NCBI RefSeq assembly: GCF_023380205.1 | Contig: NZ_CP093361.1 | Span: forward strand, 992,001-1,056,000 | Length of the DNA: 64,000 bases | Direction of reading: 5' to 3' | DNA from: Nicoliella spurrieriana | GTDB lineage: Bacteria > Bacillota > Bacilli > Lactobacillales > Lactobacillaceae | Shown: piece after piece, positions 31,369 to 40,036 of the stretch | Numbering within the stretch: the first letter of the stretch is position 1 | Layout: the number at the start of each line of letters is the position of its first letter | Program-made: the position numbers and the translations under genes | Notes under the pieces: model-generated | The model's input: the letters and a program-made list of their open reading frames with translations, nothing else | What the model was told of the DNA's origin: nothing | The model's database searches: none

Positions 31369-32352
31369 ATGCGAAAGCGGGCACGAATAATTTATAACCC
31401 GACTGCTGGACGTGAAGCCCTTAAGCAAAAGATGATTGACATTTTAGGTGTTTATGAACAAGCTGGTTATGAAACCAGTGTTTTTGCGACGACTCCTGAG
31501 CCTAATTCTGCAAAGAATGAGGCGACTCGAGTTGCAAAAGAGGGTTTTGAGTTAGTGGTTGCTGCTGGTGGCGATGGAACGTTAAACGAGGTCGTAAACG
31601 GGTTAGCACCACTTCCGAAACGGCCAAAGCTAGCAATCATTCCAGCTGGAACGACTAATGATTATGCACGGGCCCTTCACATCCCACGTGAGGATCCAGT
31701 GGATGCTGCTAAGGTGGTATTAAAGCAGCAGTCACTAAAAATGGACGTTGGTCAAGCTGGCGATAATTATTTTATTAATATTGCAGGTGGTGGGTTATTA
31801 ACTGAATTAACTTATGATGTTCCTTCAGATTTAAAAACTATTTTTGGGTACTTGGCATACTTAGTCAAGGGCGCTGAAATGCTACCTCGAATTAGACCCA
31901 TCCAAATGGATTTAAAATATGACGGAGGCCATTTTAAAGGAAAGGCCTCGATGTTCTTGCTAGCAATGACTAATTCAATCGGTGGGTTAGAAAGAATCGT
32001 TCCTGACGCATCATTAGATGACGGTCAGTTTACTTTAATTATCGTAAAGACCAGTAATATGGTTCAAATTGCTAGGTTATTGGCGAAGGTAATTAATGGT
32101 GGTCGGCATATTGATGATCCTAAAATCATCTACAAAAAGACGACCAAGTTAACTGCTAAACCAGTTAATAATAAAATGCAGATTAATTTAGATGGTGAAT
32201 ACGGTGGAGATGCTCCAATGGTGTTTACGAATTTAAAACAACATCTAGATACAATCGTTGACCTTGATAATTTACCGGATACTGCGGTCAGTGATACTAA
32301 TACGATTGAAGCTGAACAAAAGTTTGTTCAAAAGGTTGATAAATTAAGCTAA
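31369..32352 (+). CDS. dagK: Diacylglycerol kinase (DagK/DgkB type)
   Basis: Soluble lipid kinase returning diacylglycerol, a by-product of lipoteichoic acid synthesis, to phosphatidic acid. 327 residues. Catalytic-domain motif AAGGDGTLNEVVNGL with GGDG at 67-70, and NLDGEYGGDAP near the end. This fits functionally with the ltaS operon far downstream in the window. ATG follows a weak GGAAAG ribosome binding site, 16 nt after gatB. Confidence 0.92.
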   Translation: MRKRARIIYNPTAGREALKQKMIDILGVYEQAGYETSVFATTPEPNSAKNEATRVAKEGFELVVAAGGDGTLNEVVNGLAPLPKRPKLAIIPAGTTNDYARALHIPREDPVDAAKVVLKQQSLKMDVGQAGDNYFINIAGGGLLTELTYDVPSDLKTIFGYLAYLVKGAEMLPRIRPIQMDLKYDGGHFKGKASMFLLAMTNSIGGLERIVPDASLDDGQFTLIIVKTSNMVQIARLLAKVINGGRHIDDPKIIYKKTTKLTAKPVNNKMQINLDGEYGGDAPMVFTNLKQHLDTIVDLDNLPDTAVSDTNTIEAEQKFVQKVDKLS

Positions 32353-32369
32353 CACATGTTTTTAAAATG

Positions 32370-32412
32370 AAAAATTTTGCTGTATGATAATAGCATATAG
32401 CAAAATTTTTTT
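32370..32412 (+). terminator. Strong terminator between dagK and the rRNA methyltransferase gene
   Basis: Long hairpin with arms AAATTTTGCTGTATG and CATATAGCAAAATTT (one G-U) around ATAATAG, followed by seven T. Confidence 0.85.
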
Positions 32413-32437
32413 ATTTAGAGAGAATAGGGGATTTAAT

Positions 32438-33799
32438 TTGAAAACGCCAGTAGAAGTAGGAAAAACTTATAACGTTAAAATCGTGGATTTAACGTACCAG
32501 GGGCTCGGAGTTGCTAAAGTCGATGACTTTCCGGTATTCGTTAATAACACGCTTCCAGGTGAAACCGCGATCATTAAAGTGAAAACCATCAAAAAGAACT
32601 TTGCGTTTGGTTCACTAGTGGAATTAATCACTAAGAGTCCGGATCGGGTGGAAAATGTCAATTGGGATTACCTACAAACCGGCATTGCACCACTTCAACA
32701 CCTTAGTTATGAAGGGCAACTGCGGTTTAAGCAACATCAAATCGAGGAGCTATTTGCTAAGCAAAAAATTAATGTCGACGTCTTACCAACGATGGGAATG
32801 GAACATCCAGACCATTATCGGAATAAGGCTCTAATCCCAGTTAAAAAAATTAATGGTGAACTAACGACTGGTTTTTACAAGAACCATTCTCATGACCTGG
32901 TGCCAATTGAAGATTTTTACATCCAACAACCAGAAATCGATCATGCAATCCTAGTAGTTCGTGATGTTTTACGGAAATATAAAGTGCGTCCTTATGACGA
33001 GGGTAGCCATAGTGGGGTTATCAGAAATATTATGGTCCGGCGTGGTTACTACAGTCATGAAATGATGATTGGCCTAATTACACGGACCAAGAAACTCCAA
33101 TTAGCTGAACCCATCGTGAACGAAATTATCGATCAATTACCAGAAGTGAAGAGCATCGTTCAAAACGTGAATTTAAAGGACAATAATGTTTTACTGGGGA
33201 AGAAAAATAACGTTCTATATGGGAAACCATACATCACAGACGAATTATTAGGCCTTAAATTTGCGATTTCATTGAATTCGTTCTACCAAGTCAACCCGGT
33301 CCAGACTGAGAAGTTATATTCACTTGCAATCGACCATGCTGAATTAGGGCCTAATGATACCGTTATCGATGCTTATTGTGGAATTGGAACCATTTCATTA
33401 GCCGTTGCTAAGCACGTTAAGAAGGTTTACGGTGTGGAAGTAGTAGCCCAAGCAATTGAGGATGCTAAGATTAATGCGCAAAAGAATCATATTAACAATG
33501 TGCAATTTGTTACTGCTAAGGCCGAAGATCAAATGGCCAAATGGCAGGAACAGGGCTTAAAACCGGATGCAATCATCGTTGATCCACCACGCAAGGGCCT
33601 TGCTTCATCATTCATCGACAGTGCGGTTGAAATGCAACCTAAGAAGTTAATCTATGTATCTTGTGGACCATCAACATTGGTTCGGGATGCTAAACGTTTA
33701 ATGGAAAAGGGTTATCACATTGCCAAACCAATCCAACCCGTTGATCAATTCCCACAAACGGTGCATGTTGAAAGTGTTACGATTTTTGAAAGAGATTAG
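32438..33799 (+). CDS. rlmCD: 23S rRNA (uracil-5-)-methyltransferase, RlmD/RlmCD type
   Basis: SAM-dependent m5U methyltransferase of 23S rRNA. 453 residues: N-terminal TRAM domain (about 5-67), RNA-binding middle, methyltransferase domain with DAYCGIGTISLAVA and DPPRKGL. The nucleophile is Cys409 in YVSCGPSTL. The segment at residues 70-90 where most family members hold iron-sulfur cysteines contains none (NWDYLQTGIAPLQHL). The frame is open from 32384, but that start lies in the terminator. TTG at 32438 follows TAGGGGA. The RlmCD name is by similarity, and the target uridine is not proven. Confidence 0.88.
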   Translation: MKTPVEVGKTYNVKIVDLTYQGLGVAKVDDFPVFVNNTLPGETAIIKVKTIKKNFAFGSLVELITKSPDRVENVNWDYLQTGIAPLQHLSYEGQLRFKQHQIEELFAKQKINVDVLPTMGMEHPDHYRNKALIPVKKINGELTTGFYKNHSHDLVPIEDFYIQQPEIDHAILVVRDVLRKYKVRPYDEGSHSGVIRNIMVRRGYYSHEMMIGLITRTKKLQLAEPIVNEIIDQLPEVKSIVQNVNLKDNNVLLGKKNNVLYGKPYITDELLGLKFAISLNSFYQVNPVQTEKLYSLAIDHAELGPNDTVIDAYCGIGTISLAVAKHVKKVYGVEVVAQAIEDAKINAQKNHINNVQFVTAKAEDQMAKWQEQGLKPDAIIVDPPRKGLASSFIDSAVEMQPKKLIYVSCGPSTLVRDAKRLMEKGYHIAKPIQPVDQFPQTVHVESVTIFERD

Positions 33800-33809
33800 T
33801 TAAATTTAG

Positions 33810-33841
33810 AGAGCTATCCGTTAGAGATAGTTCTTTTTTAT
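33810..33841 (+). terminator. Terminator after the rRNA methyltransferase gene
   Basis: 9-bp stem AGAGCTATC / GATAGTTCT (one G-U), 7-nt loop, then six T. Confidence 0.85.
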
Positions 33842-33848
33842 TAGGTTA

Positions 33849-33880
33849 TTTTTGACTATTTAGTCAAAAACATATATGAT
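33849..33880 (+). promoter_or_regulatory. Promoter with overlapping perfect palindromic operator
   Basis: Perfect inverted repeat TTTTTGACT / AGTCAAAAA (33849-33870) with a 4-nt centre. The left arm contains the -35 TTGACT (33852-33857). After 17 nt comes TATGAT (33875-33880). The only downstream gene is a TetR regulator, so autorepression at this site is the natural reading (inference). The expected transcription start falls on the A of the ATG at 33887. Confidence 0.8.
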
Positions 33881-33886
33881 GTAATC

Positions 33887-34279
33887 ATGGGAAGAAGAAA
33901 AAGTTTTAACCAATCAGAAGTATTAAATAAAATTAGTATGGTTTTCGTCCAATATGGCTTTGAAGGAACTTCACTAGATTTACTAGTTAATGCCACCGGA
34001 TTGTTAAGAGGTAGCCTTTATGCTGCTTTCGGCAGTAAGTTAGGGATGTTCATTGCAGCTTTGAAGGAAAATATTAATCATGGAAAGGATTCGTTTGTAA
34101 CAACTTATTTAATGGTTATTGCAATGATGGAATTAACTAGTAACAATGTTGAGGTAAAGCAAATTGTTTTAAATTGGTATCATACTCAATCCCAAGTTGA
34201 TATTGAATTAACGTTGGGGAGGGCATTGCTACATAAAAGCGGATTATTAGGAGGAATTGATGATGGAAAACAAAGTTAA
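33887..34279 (+). CDS. TetR-family transcriptional regulator, probably leaderless
   Basis: 130 residues, shorter than most TetR proteins (about 190). N-terminal helix-turn-helix: FVQYGFEGTSLDLLVNATGLLRGSLYAAFGSK (residues about 19-50) is a standard TetR DNA-binding domain. The C-terminal ligand domain is cut down to roughly 70 residues. No ribosome binding site is visible before the ATG. The mapped promoter puts the transcript start at the ATG itself. It overlaps the next gene by 17 nt, so both form one unit. Effector unknown. Confidence 0.85.
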   Translation: MGRRKSFNQSEVLNKISMVFVQYGFEGTSLDLLVNATGLLRGSLYAAFGSKLGMFIAALKENINHGKDSFVTTYLMVIAMMELTSNNVEVKQIVLNWYHTQSQVDIELTLGRALLHKSGLLGGIDDGKQS

Positions 34280-34625
34280 AATTAATTCAAGAAACTTAGT
34301 TGTGATTCCACAGGGCGTTGATAAGTTATTAAGTTTTAAAAAGTCATTAACGTTTCAAGCAGATCATGTATTAGGGGCTACAATTGATAACGAAATTCTA
34401 AACGAATCAAAGGGAATTAAAGATGGTGGAACTAATATTCCAGGATATTATGCCGGAACTTTTATTAAAAATAATCGTAAATCGTTTTTTAATATTAAGA
34501 GATCTAGTACTGCCGTTGTTATTGAATTAACTAATGAAAATTATAATCAGCTGTTCATTGGAGTTGATAATCCTAGAGAATTAGTTGATCAAATTAATAA
34601 TTTAGCTGCGGCTAATAGTAAATAG
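34263..34625 (+). CDS. Unknown protein paired with TetR regulator (PH-like fold possible)
   Basis: About 120 residues, soluble, no signal peptide. Pattern VVIPQGVDKLLSFKKSLTF, then PGYYAGTFIKNNRKSFFNI and TAVVIELTNENYNQLFIGVDNP suggests an all-beta domain ending in one helix, like bacterial PH-type domains. That is only an impression. Start choice: ATG at 34263 is 8 nt from AGGAGG (another ATG at 34260, TTG at 34257). It overlaps tetR and so is probably the gene the regulator controls. Function unknown. Confidence 0.75.
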   Translation: MENKVKINSRNLVVIPQGVDKLLSFKKSLTFQADHVLGATIDNEILNESKGIKDGGTNIPGYYAGTFIKNNRKSFFNIKRSSTAVVIELTNENYNQLFIGVDNPRELVDQINNLAAANSK

Positions 34626-34666
34626 TTAGCTATTTATGCTTAAACTACAAACTAAATACCCCCACA

Positions 34667-34694
34667 AAAAAGAAGCCAATCCAGGCTTCTTTTC
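34667..34694. terminator. Bidirectional terminator between convergent genes
   Basis: Perfect 10-bp stem AAAAGAAGCC / GGCTTCTTTT with loop AATCCA. Serves the plus-strand tetR unit and the minus-strand permease. Confidence 0.85.
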
Positions 34695-34697
34695 ATT

Positions 34698-36017
34698 TTA
34701 CTTATTAATTTGTCTTTGATGTAAATAATAAACTGGAACTCCAATTGCGGTTAAAATCACTCCTGCAATTACCAATCCAGTTTGCGTAAAGATGGTAACG
34801 ATCAATACGAATAAGGCACCGACTAGTGCTAACAGTGGCACAATGGGGTAACCAGGGACCTTGTAAGGTCGACTTAAGTCAGGCCGTTTCTTTCTAAGCA
34901 TAATCACTTCAACAAATAGTAAACAGAAGAATGACCAAACAATAAACATCGACATGTCAGTTAAAATATCGAAACTACCTGAACACATCATCAATACCGC
35001 AACTACGAATTGGAAAATGGCAGCAACGTAGGGGGCACCATTCTTACTAACCTTAGCAAAATGCTTGCTAAATGGAATCATGTTTTCGCTTCCCAGTACG
35101 CGGGGGATTTGAATCCCGGTAAAGAGATAACCATTAATAGCTCCGTAAACTGAGACTAAGATTCCAATGGTTACTAGCTTCCCACCATAAGCACCGAAGA
35201 GGTGACTAGCAACTTGGGATGCGGTATTTTGATTTCCCGCAATTGCGTTGATTGGCATATTCTTTAAGAACACGAAGTTAATCAGCGTATAAATGATGGT
35301 TACTAAACTAAGCCCGATAATAATTGCTTTAGGTAAATCACTCTTCGGGTTCTTCAATTCACCAGCGATGTTACTAATTCCAATCCAACCATCGTATGCG
35401 AACATGGTAGCAAGAAGTCCCTGTCCAAATGCGGACCACACGTTAGCATGATTAATTGGGGTAAATGGCCATAGCTGTACGTGTACTTGGCCGGGGATGA
35501 ATAGACCGACGATTGCAATGATTAGAATTGGAATTAATTTAATAATCAACGCAATTGATTGGACCCGTCCGGCCAGTTGGCTTCCCAATAAATTAATTAC
35601 CAGAATTGTTAGTCCACATAAAATCGCTACCATTAGGTTCATTCCGCTGGATAGGTGGAATAAATTGACGAACTGAGTTCCAAATACTAAACACAACCCG
35701 GCAACATTGCCGGGAGTATAGACTAGCGATTGTGCCCACCCGAATAAGAAACCAGTTAATTTTCCATACCCGAGTTCCAAAAATTTAACCGGCCCACCAG
35801 TTTCAGGAAGGGCAGCGGCTAATTCAGAAACCGTTAATCCTGCACAAATGGTCAATAGACCAGAAACAATCCAGACTAAAATTGTCAAACCAAAAGAGTA
35901 GGTGCTGGCAACAACGCTAGCGGTTTTGAAGAAAACTCCTCCACCGATAACAGTTCCCATTACCGTCGCAAACGCGGCAAAGGGGCCAATCCCACTCTTA
36001 TTAACATCACTTTTCAC
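34698..36017 (-). CDS. APC-family amino acid permease (SteT/LAT-like)
   Basis: Integral membrane transporter of about 439 residues with 12 hydrophobic segments. The consensus substrate loop GTVIGGGVFFKTASVVAS after the first charged residues is typical of the APC superfamily. LPETGGPVKFLELGYGKLTGFLFGW supports the LAT/serine-threonine exchanger branch. Substrate unproven. Two ATGs exist at 36035 and 36032, but they lie upstream of GGAGG, which stands 8 nt before GTG 36017. I therefore place the start at the GTG. Confidence 0.87.
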   Translation of the reverse strand: MKSDVNKSGIGPFAAFATVMGTVIGGGVFFKTASVVASTYSFGLTILVWIVSGLLTICAGLTVSELAAALPETGGPVKFLELGYGKLTGFLFGWAQSLVYTPGNVAGLCLVFGTQFVNLFHLSSGMNLMVAILCGLTILVINLLGSQLAGRVQSIALIIKLIPILIIAIVGLFIPGQVHVQLWPFTPINHANVWSAFGQGLLATMFAYDGWIGISNIAGELKNPKSDLPKAIIIGLSLVTIIYTLINFVFLKNMPINAIAGNQNTASQVASHLFGAYGGKLVTIGILVSVYGAINGYLFTGIQIPRVLGSENMIPFSKHFAKVSKNGAPYVAAIFQFVVAVLMMCSGSFDILTDMSMFIVWSFFCLLFVEVIMLRKKRPDLSRPYKVPGYPIVPLLALVGALFVLIVTIFTQTGLVIAGVILTAIGVPVYYLHQRQINK

Positions 36018-36084
36018 TTTTAATTCCTCCATCATAAGTTATGCAATTAGTTTAACACTTTTTTAAGAATTAGTCATTACTATC

Positions 36085-36126
36085 AAAAAGAAAGCCATTC
36101 GGACTAACGAATAGCTTTCTTTTTGA
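36085..36126 (-). terminator. Terminator after gluconokinase
   Basis: Arms AAAAAGAAAGC and GCTTTCTTTTT extended by ATTCG / CGAAT with one bulged C, loop GACTAA. On the minus strand it ends in a T run just after the gluconokinase stop. Confidence 0.85.
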
Positions 36127-36134
36127 TCAAGATG

Positions 36135-37682
36135 TTAATTGCTTAAATCAACATCATGTTTCCGTTGAAAATCAGCAATGTTTTTATATTCGCTTTCGAA
36201 CTCACGGGTCAAACGAATGTAAATTGGGAGCAATTCCCGGTAAATTTCGTAGTTTTCTTGGTTGGGTTCAAGTGCGAAACTCTTGCCCACGAAGTTTTTA
36301 ACTTCAGATAGGCTATCAATCATTCCTAAACTATACATCCCAAGCGTTGCAGCTCCGAGCGCGGTTCCTTCAACACTTTCTGGAATGTGGACTTCTTGTT
36401 CGAAGATATCCGAAATGATTTGACGACAGATTGCAGACTGTGCAAATCCACCGGTAACTTGAATCGACTTAGGATCACCAACCACTTCCTTCAACGCAAG
36501 TGAGACGGTGTATAGGTTGTATACGATTCCTTCTAGCGCTGCTCTAATCATGTGGGCACGGGTATGAATTCTAGTTAATCCAAAGAATGATCCCCGGGCG
36601 TTGGCGTTCCAAATGGGCGCTCTTTCCCCACCCAGATATGGATGGAAGATTAATCCATCTGATCCAGGATGAATTCGGGCTGCAATCTTAGTCAAGATTT
36701 CATAAGGACTAACGCCCATTTGTTCCGCAGTCACTTTTTCAGGAGCACAGAGTTGATCACGAACCCACTTAAAGACGCTCCCGCCATTATTAACGGGGCC
36801 ACCAATGACCCACATTCCCTTAGTCAGGTAGTAACAAAAGACCCGGCCCTTTTTATCGGTCAATGGCTTATCAGACGTAATTCGCACCGCACCTGAAGTT
36901 CCAATTGTAACGGCTTCCACTCCAGGTTCAATTGCGTTCACGCCGAGGTTGGCTAATGGACCGTCTGATGAACCAATTACGAATGGCGTATCGGCATCCA
37001 AGCCTAATAACTTGGCGGTGTGGCGATGGAGTCCCCTGATTTGATAAGTGGTATCAACCAATTCAGGAAGTTGGTCTCGACTCACCCCGGTCAACTTGAG
37101 GGCATCTTCGTCCCAATCCATGTTATAGATGTTGAACATTCCGGTAGCGTTAGCAATGGAGTAGTCCTCCTTTAAAACCCCGAAGAAACGGTGGAGCACA
37201 TATTCCTTAATTCCAATGAACCAACTTGCCTTATCGTAAATATCCTTATGGTCATTTTTTAACCAAAGAATCTTAGATAGGGGGGTCATGGGATGAATGG
37301 GTGTCCCCGTGGCTTCATATAACTTTTGCCCCATATCACTTTCCTTTAGTTCATGGGCATATTTGTAAGCACGATTATCTCCCCAAGTGATGGCACGCGT
37401 CAAAGGTTTATATTCGTCATCTAAGACGATTAAACTATGCATGGCACAGGAAAACGAAACCCCCTTAATCGTATCCTTTTGTTGGTCAACGGTGGCGGTT
37501 AACTTCCGAATTCCCCGAACGGTAGCCCCCAAAATTTCATCTGGATCTTCTTCTGACATGTCAGGAGTATCTTGATACATTTGGTAACCGTTATTTTGTT
37601 CACCCGCAATTTTGCCGTTTTGATCATACAAGAGGACCTTGGTACTTGTGGTCCCGATATCCACACCGATAATATAATTCAT
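36135..37682 (-). CDS. gntK: Gluconokinase (FGGY family)
   Basis: FGGY sugar kinase of 515 residues. GVDIGTTSTKVLLYD (6-20) is the phosphate-binding start, GTSGAVR and GGFAQSAICRQI (about 418) are family motifs, and the acid-base Asp lies in GSSDGPLANLG (about 240). Closest by eye to lactobacillus gluconokinases rather than xylulokinase. Xylulokinase is the alternative. It would make 6-phosphogluconate for the phosphoketolase pathway. The gluconate permease and 6PG dehydrogenase are not adjacent. Own promoter at 37737-37765. Confidence 0.85.
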   Translation of the reverse strand: MNYIIGVDIGTTSTKVLLYDQNGKIAGEQNNGYQMYQDTPDMSEEDPDEILGATVRGIRKLTATVDQQKDTIKGVSFSCAMHSLIVLDDEYKPLTRAITWGDNRAYKYAHELKESDMGQKLYEATGTPIHPMTPLSKILWLKNDHKDIYDKASWFIGIKEYVLHRFFGVLKEDYSIANATGMFNIYNMDWDEDALKLTGVSRDQLPELVDTTYQIRGLHRHTAKLLGLDADTPFVIGSSDGPLANLGVNAIEPGVEAVTIGTSGAVRITSDKPLTDKKGRVFCYYLTKGMWVIGGPVNNGGSVFKWVRDQLCAPEKVTAEQMGVSPYEILTKIAARIHPGSDGLIFHPYLGGERAPIWNANARGSFFGLTRIHTRAHMIRAALEGIVYNLYTVSLALKEVVGDPKSIQVTGGFAQSAICRQIISDIFEQEVHIPESVEGTALGAATLGMYSLGMIDSLSEVKNFVGKSFALEPNQENYEIYRELLPIYIRLTREFESEYKNIADFQRKHDVDLSN

Positions 37683-37736
37683 TTTGTTCCCTCATCTCTT
37701 AAGTATTATTTACTAATAATGGTTAATATCGCTTAT

Positions 37737-37765
37737 ATTATATGAAATCAATTATACACCTTCAA
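37737..37765 (-). promoter_or_regulatory. Promoter of gntK
   Basis: Minus strand: TTGAAG (37765 to 37760), 17-nt spacer, consensus TATAAT (37742 to 37737). No operator repeat was recognised nearby. Confidence 0.75.
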
Positions 37766-37866
37766 GCAATAGACGTAATAAATTCGATTCTATGATATTT
37801 GTAATGTATAATTGATTTATTAATAAAAATGGAATGATTAATTTGGTTAATAAAAGGGTTGCTAAT

Positions 37867-38625
37867 ATGAGTCGACTAGCACGGACCCGTCGTAAAAAGC
37901 GCCATTTTGGTTGCCTAAAATTACTCAGCTTGGTAATACTGGGATGGTTAGTGGTGATGGGCATTAATTGGTATCACCAGTACCAAGATAATAAATTAAA
38001 TCAATATGCAATTCGGGGGGTCACAGTTAGCCAACAAAATAGCTATGTCGACTTTATCTCGCTTGCAAATATTGGTGAACGCTTTGTTTACATCCGTGCT
38101 AGTCAGGGTGCGATTTATACTGATAATGATTTTGCGGATAACTATCAACGGGCTCAGGGCTCTAATCTAAAGGTTGGTGTTTACCACTCATTTAGCCTTA
38201 ATAGTAGTGCGGATGCTCAGTTTACTAATTTTAGTAGCGAGGTGGATAATAATGTTGGTATTTTACCCATCGCAATTCAAATTACCGAAAATGAAACTAC
38301 ACTAACTAAAAAACAAATTCAATCGGTAAGGCACTTTATTAATCTAGTTCAACAGCGTTATGACCGCCGAATCATAATTTGGTCCACTAATCGAATTTAT
38401 GATCAAGTCCGTTTTAAGGGCAACCTATGCCTATTTTGGTCATTAAATAACGAGTTAGTTGATGGACAACATGCGTTAAAAACTTATAATCCCAATCAAA
38501 CATTGAAAAATGACGGACAAAGCCAACAGTTCGTCCAGTCTGTATTTAATGGCAATGAACGACAGTGGCGTGAATATATTAAGTCACGACTTTCTAAAAA
38601 TGGAGGAATCGCACTTGAAAACTAA
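37867..38625 (+). CDS. Membrane-anchored GH25-like protein, catalytic residues lost
   Basis: 252 residues. Basic N-terminus RTRRKKR, then a membrane segment (about 18-35) and an extracellular domain resembling family 25 lysozymes. GVTVSQQNSYVDF aligns with the GxDVSxxQ strand, FVYIRASQG with FxxIKATEG, VGVYHSFS with GAYHF. The usual catalytic Asp is Thr53, the TEG glutamate is Gln80, and the DxE strand reads AIQIT, so hydrolase activity is unlikely. Start: ATG 37867 after AAAGGG is preferred over ATG 37834. A TATAAT at 37807-37812 may be its -10. The 3' end overlaps the helicase start by 11 nt. Confidence 0.8.
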   Translation: MSRLARTRRKKRHFGCLKLLSLVILGWLVVMGINWYHQYQDNKLNQYAIRGVTVSQQNSYVDFISLANIGERFVYIRASQGAIYTDNDFADNYQRAQGSNLKVGVYHSFSLNSSADAQFTNFSSEVDNNVGILPIAIQITENETTLTKKQIQSVRHFINLVQQRYDRRIIIWSTNRIYDQVRFKGNLCLFWSLNNELVDGQHALKTYNPNQTLKNDGQSQQFVQSVFNGNERQWREYIKSRLSKNGGIALEN

Positions 38626-39991
38626 TTTTGCACAACACTTTACTCAATTGGGCTTTGATCAACTGACCCCAATTCAAGAGCAAGTATATCAACCCATTAT
38701 TGATGGGCAATCTATTGTTGGGCTTTCACCAACTGGTTCTGGAAAAACGGTCGCATTTACCATTCCAATTATTGAGCAGTTGATGCCCAGAGAGGGCACA
38801 CAAGTATTGATTTTAGAGCCATCCCAGGAGTTAGCGATGCAAACGACTTCGGTAATGCGGGATTGGGCGAAGTTAAACGATGCAAAGGTGCTAGCACTAA
38901 CTGGTGGAGCCAATGTTAAGCGGCAAATTGAAAAGCTAAAGAAACGTCCCGAAGTAGTGGTAGGAACTCCTGGTCGGGTTTTGAACCTCTTGGATGATCA
39001 TAAATTAAAGCTGCACCATTTGAAGACGGTGGTAATCGATGAAGCCGACGATTTACTTCAGGATACGACGTTATCATCAGTTCGTGAAATCCTTAATCAA
39101 GGGCCATCTGATGTTCAATTAACGTTCTTTTCAGCGACTGATACAGAAATTTTGCATTCATTAAAAAAGTGGTTCAATGTTGAGCCGCAATTGATTGATG
39201 TCCGTAAAATTGACCATAGTGCAGGTGAAGTGAAGCACCGGTTATTAAATGTTTCACGTGGGAAACGAAATCAAATGTTAAACCGATTGACCCATATTAA
39301 TGGCTTTAAAGCGTTGGTGTTTTTTGATCAGTTGCTAGATTTAAATCGGGCGTACAGTTTCTTTCGGCATAATCACGTTAATAATGTTGCTTCTCTAACT
39401 AGTAACATGAATCAAATGCAACGCCAAAGGGCCATTACTGGTTTTCGGAAGGGGCATTATAAACTATTATTAACTACCGATGTTGCTGCCCGGGGATTGG
39501 ATATTGCAAAATTACCAGCGGTGGTTAACTTTGACTTACCAAATGAGGCCAATCAATATGTTCATCGGGTCGGACGAACCGGTCGAATGGGGGAGCCTGG
39601 GTTAGTAATTAACTTTGGGAATGACCATGATTTCCGGGACTTAAAACGTTTGGTATTGGATAATGGTTACGATCTAGAACCAACTTTCTTTTATAAAAAC
39701 CAGTTAGTGGATCATGTGCCCGCTCAAAAACCAGGGCATGCTAATAAAGCCACCCAATCGGTTAAATCAGTCGAATCAATTGCAAATGATAAGGCTGATT
39801 CACGCTCAAAAACCACAGTAGAAAAGGAAAAGAAGGTTGCTAAATCAGATCAGAACGTCACCCATAAAGCATTAGTAAATACCCCATTGCCGGATTCTGC
39901 ACACCCCACTAAGAAACAAATGAAACGCCGCAATAAAAAACATTTAAAGAATAAGGGAATGCGTAAAAAATGGCGGAATGCTAATAAATAA
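38615..39991 (+). CDS. cshB: DEAD-box RNA helicase (CshB-like)
   Basis: 458 residues, cytoplasmic. Q-motif LTPIQEQV, Walker A SPTGSGKT (38-45), VIDEADDLL, SAT in TFFSATDTE, and HRVGRTGRMG of motif VI. The last 90 residues form a Lys-rich tail (KKQMKRRNKKHLKNKG) typical of RNA-binding extensions. TTG at 38615 stands 8 nt after GGAGG, inside the end of the preceding gene. Longer in-frame starts upstream lack such a site. CshB is a likely but not certain name. Confidence 0.92.
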   Translation: MKTNFAQHFTQLGFDQLTPIQEQVYQPIIDGQSIVGLSPTGSGKTVAFTIPIIEQLMPREGTQVLILEPSQELAMQTTSVMRDWAKLNDAKVLALTGGANVKRQIEKLKKRPEVVVGTPGRVLNLLDDHKLKLHHLKTVVIDEADDLLQDTTLSSVREILNQGPSDVQLTFFSATDTEILHSLKKWFNVEPQLIDVRKIDHSAGEVKHRLLNVSRGKRNQMLNRLTHINGFKALVFFDQLLDLNRAYSFFRHNHVNNVASLTSNMNQMQRQRAITGFRKGHYKLLLTTDVAARGLDIAKLPAVVNFDLPNEANQYVHRVGRTGRMGEPGLVINFGNDHDFRDLKRLVLDNGYDLEPTFFYKNQLVDHVPAQKPGHANKATQSVKSVESIANDKADSRSKTTVEKEKKVAKSDQNVTHKALVNTPLPDSAHPTKKQMKRRNKKHLKNKGMRKKWRNANK

Positions 39992-40036
39992 TCCCTTTAC
40001 TTTACATTGTAAAAATGAGAAAATAAGGGATGTTGT

